Assembly (NCBI GenBank): GCA_914767715.1
Contig: OU612070.1
Span: 28,136,025-28,200,024, forward strand
From: Membranipora membranacea
Taxonomy: Eukaryota; Bryozoa; Gymnolaemata; Cheilostomatida; Membraniporidae
Direction of reading: 5' to 3'
Length of the DNA stretch: 64,000 nucleotides
Positions 61,301 to 64,000 of the stretch are shown one piece after another (the stretch's first letter is position 1; every line of letters begins with the position of its first letter). Below the pieces are notes generated by a model. That model ran no database searches and was not told the DNA's origin. It saw only the letters and a list, made by a program, of their open reading frames with translations. A program made the position numbers and the translations under genes.

Positions 61301-62878
61301 TTGTGATGGTACTACTACTAAGTGAATTAATTCACTCTCTATCGATCAGAGATATACATGCAATAGTATATCACGTGATCAGTGTGGGTGTTCATAATAT
61401 AAAGTCGGGATGAGTAATCATGCCAGAAACACTCTTCCAAGCTATCCCATGGATGACAGTTTCTGTTCTGATTCAACATGACTTTTTTAGTGTCCTACTC
61501 TTTCAAGTGTCCGCATTAGCGGTTGCTTCAACGCCCTTTACAAAGTACTCATCTAGGAAGAATTCCCATGATAAAAAACTTTGGTTCTGATTCAACAACA
61601 TGAGTTGTTAAGGGTCCTCGCCCTCTTGTTGACGTATCAGTATCATCGATTGCCTTTACCACTTTAATAATGAGCCACGCTTACATTTAGTTGCTGATCC
61701 TTGTTTCTTGTGTTCGACGTTTGACTTTGATGAGGTATTTTTAGCGGAGGTAGAGAGAAGATTGCTGGATTTTTTCTCACCACCTTTCTTCTTAGTTCCT
61801 GACCCTCCAGATGTAGTTGATATATTCTGTTCTGATTCCTCCTCCTTTCTTTCCTTCTCCTCCTAAAAAGAATAATGCATCATACAATGACAATCTCAGC
61901 TATGACTGGTTCTCAGCTATGACTGGTTCTCGGGTCTGGTCAAAGAAGCTAGATACAGCTTAGTCAATCAATCAACAATATATTTAGTTAGCCCTTCAAC
62001 CGATCCTAGGAAATTAAATATTTTTTTCAAAATTTAAACAAGACATAACTCCGTGTTTGGGGATGTGGTGGATTAGTGTGTGCTAAGTCTTATCTCCCAT
62101 ATCACCAGGGACTAGTGCATCAGTACAACATGAACACACTAATTTGGCTCTTGATCTTCTCGAAAAATCGTAAAGATAAGAGGATGGACAACCCTGTTTA
62201 AATCCTATAAACACATTTGGAAGTGGATTTGATGGTAAGCCGCCAATCTCTCACAGTGATGGTAACCTAGGGGGGATTATCAGAATGACAGTGCTATTCT
62301 TTTTGTGCATTATATTTTACACGATGCAATTTGTTTCTTTCAAAACTGCTGCCAAATCTGCCTCAATGCTGAGTAGATATTGATCAGCGACGCTCATCTA
62401 TCTACGCAGGAATGATAGTCTGAGGGCCATTAGTGCTTTATTAGTAGACAAAAACTACAGAAATGAGACATTACTTTTTCGTAATATGGTGAGAAACAGA
62501 CCTGCCTCCTGGCAAAAGCAGCTACAGCCTAAAATTTCAATGCCAAGATTGAGATCAATCTTGAATTCTAACACAGATTTATCAACACATTTGGCAGTAT
62601 TCATCTCAAAATTAGCATCGTAATAATTACACTTCACTCCGATTTATCATGTGGATAGGAATTGACAATAGCCTAGAGAGGTATCGCCCCATACATTGAT
62701 AAAAAGTTGAAACAAGGAGGAGTGTTTTAGACATGATAGGAGGTGCCTGACTTGAGAGTTCTATTAATTGGAGTAAATTTTGTACCTGTTCTAACAGGAA
62801 ACGCTCATCTTCTTCTTTCTTTTGGTCTTCTAAATCTTCTTCAGTCAGATTTCGTCTGGAGTGTATCGAATCATGCAT
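55303..62878 (-). CDS. Ser/Arg/Lys-rich low-complexity protein with charged N-terminal helix
   Basis: Six exons: 62888-62786, 61862-61685, 59188-59072, 58074-57942, 56614-56541 and 55388-55303. All have consensus GT-AG sites and phases 0,1,1,2,1, ending in TGA at 55305. From the ATG at 62878 this gives 226 residues. The first exon is open upstream of that ATG (ATA AAC TGC), so upstream coding exons beyond 62888 are possible. Residues ~9-45 are a highly charged helix (LTEEDLEDQKKEEDERFLLE then EEKERKEEE). A KKKGGEKKS stretch follows, then long Ser/Thr/Asn/Gly low complexity with basic patches (RRHSQHS, GRRRPE) and a C-terminus SIPSLRRPSKDGINRKTSH. This composition fits a microtubule- or RNA-associated disordered protein, but I do not recognise the family. 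One intron carries the large hairpin at 56932-57460, and introns also hold LINE relics. Confidence 0.7.
56010..56390 (+). repeat. degraded LINE reverse transcriptase relic
   Basis: In shifting frames the plus strand encodes EWAEQNKMLLNANK and, downstream, FSGIFIDNHIKFGSLVDQL. These correspond to SEQNNMILNSSK and FLGVFIDNKLTFSNHVDYI in the LINE at 49.5-50.8 kb. Stops and frameshifts are numerous. An old copy of a related family, lying in an intron of the minus-strand gene. Confidence 0.6.
56932..57460. repeat. 530 bp near-perfect hairpin (foldback element)
   Basis: The arm 56932-57166 pairs with 57226-57460 around a 59-nt loop, with few mismatches (for example GGTGGTGGGTGTTATAGTTT against AACTATAACACCCACCACC). 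The outer ends read ACTTTC(T/C)ATAG in each orientation. No target duplication was identified with confidence. It lies within an intron, so the pre-mRNA would contain a ~235 bp double-stranded stem. Confidence 0.85.
58075..59071 (-). other. intron
   Basis: About 1 kb GT-AG intron between the fourth and third listed exons of the minus-strand gene. No feature recognised inside. Confidence 0.55.
59189..61684 (-). other. intron
   Basis: A 2.5 kb intron of the same gene. It contains a 16 bp poly-C run near 59348 and a poly-G run near 60280. No coding exon or element accepted. Confidence 0.5.
61863..62785 (-). other. intron
   Basis: A 0.9 kb intron. A 19 bp motif (CTCAGCTATGACTGGTTCT) is tandemly repeated at about 61893-61930. 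Nothing else recognised. Confidence 0.5.
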
Positions 62879-62888
62879 GCAGTTTATC

Positions 62889-64000
62889 CTGTAAAAGCCA
62901 AGACACCCGTATAAGCAAACGATACAAAAAATAACTGAAATAGCCTAGTATAAGAGTGTATGACGACTGCATATAGGTTGATAAGCCGTATAAAGTTCCC
63001 TGATAACGTTCTGGTGAGACGACTCATAAAGAAGTGGGTTTCACGTTGGCTCGTGGGGTTTGACTAGCCTTATATTATCTGAGCTGAGTAGATTCAGTCA
63101 CATCAGGGAGTTTAAACTCCTCGGTCACATTCAGACTGGCGGTTGTGTAGGCCAGTTTGACCTCACCATTTTCGATTATTTTTCTGCTATCATTGATCAG
63201 ACTGTTTTGATGTCAGACAGTGACATGTTTTCTGAAGGGAGATTATGGCTTTGGCTTAACGAAAACTCAGAACTATAATCACCGAAACCTACAGACAAAT
63301 GCTCCTTAACGATGATATATTACTCTTTCAGCTATATCTAAAAAACAGCTAATAAAAATTATATGATCTTAGCACTGTCTACTCTTGGTTGGTATCGGTC
63401 ATTCACTGGTCTGAAGGTTTTCTACCATTTAGGGTGAATGCCAACAACAACAGAGAGCTTTAGAAAATAGAGACCTGCAGCATTAGACATGACGTCAGAC
63501 TGTCTTATGAACACATACAAATTTTCCAAATCCAACACCTATTGTCTTGCATGATGACGGAAGACCTTTGCATTGCATTGTCTTGGATTAGGCTTTCTAT
63601 ATAAATGAGGAAACAGAACCAATATGTGATCTCAATATAAAGCTTCAACCTATCAAATCCAAAATATCAAATTTGACCCCACCATAGCAACTGTCTGTTC
63701 ACCGCAGATAATGAGTACCACCATGATGGTAACACATTGTACCTCTATGGTGGTACACACTGACACAAGATAATCAGTTATCCCAGCTAATCAGTTACCG
63801 CCTCTAAGTTCAAGCAGCTATTATTGCAGGCTATACTCTGCTAATTGTTTGTTTCTATTTCCACTTAGTTCCTAAGTGGTGGATTATCATAATATCACCT
63901 CAGATAATCCACTGACTTACTGTGCAATTACTAGGGAGGTTAAGACCAAATCCTTCTCAGGACCACAAAAATGGAAAATTACAACACTACTTTGTATTAT
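62889..64000. other. upstream intron or promoter region, window end
   Basis: The 5' part of the minus-strand gene may lie here or beyond the window, but no exon could be assigned. Two short inverted repeats are visible: GTACCACCAT...ATGGTGGTAC at about 63715-63756 and GTGGATTATC...GATAATCCAC at about 63877-63912. Confidence 0.4.

Overview
The window is animal nuclear DNA. Genes are split by GT-AG introns, intergenic DNA is long and AT-rich, and there are several non-LTR and Ty3/gypsy retrotransposon remains plus foldback elements. One gene is a clear orthologue of the U5 snRNP assembly factor AAR2. A rhodopsin-type receptor of the DMSR / myosuppressin / sex-peptide-receptor type and a cluster of secreted Reeler-domain genes point to an invertebrate bilaterian. 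A lophotrochozoan-like protostome would fit, but the phylum cannot be fixed from this sequence alone.

Layout. 1-2.3 kb: last three exons of an unrecognised plus-strand gene. 4.9-13.0 kb: a minus-strand two-exon gene predicted to encode a 2,232-residue single-pass membrane protein. It has a Cys-rich juxtamembrane segment and a long acidic, Pro/Glu/Val-rich tail with 24 copies of a 44-residue, titin-PEVK-like repeat. 13-21 kb: gene-poor DNA with tRNA-like Pol III promoter sequences, a 2.7 kb element with 300 bp terminal inverted repeats, and a perfect 34 bp palindrome. 21.4-25.9 kb: a nest of mobile elements. A plus-strand LINE was hit by a minus-strand gypsy element (5 bp duplication ACAAG), and separately by a 0.3 kb foldback element (6 bp duplication TCTGAA). 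26.6-30.5 kb: AAR2 in eight exons. 32.4-34.0 kb: two small unrecognised genes on opposite strands, one lying inside the intron of the other. 37.5-39.2 kb: the two-exon receptor.

39.7-53.0 kb: four minus-strand Reeler genes. All have three exons with the same intron phases, and three share a 262 bp middle exon. Each encodes a signal peptide, a Reeler domain and a Thr/Pro-rich mucin-like tail. Two tails end in the same six-cysteine pattern. A second, 5'-truncated LINE lies between genes three and four.

55.3-62.9 kb: a minus-strand gene of at least six exons encoding a small protein with a charged N-terminus and a Ser/Arg/Lys-rich low-complexity remainder. A 0.5 kb near-perfect hairpin sits in one of its introns.

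The host genes do not form one pathway. The Reeler cluster is the only co-functional group and looks like local duplication of secreted, probably mucosal or immune, proteins. Exon boundaries were assigned by hand from splice consensus and reading-phase continuity. There is no transcript evidence, and family names rest on recognition of motifs without a database search.
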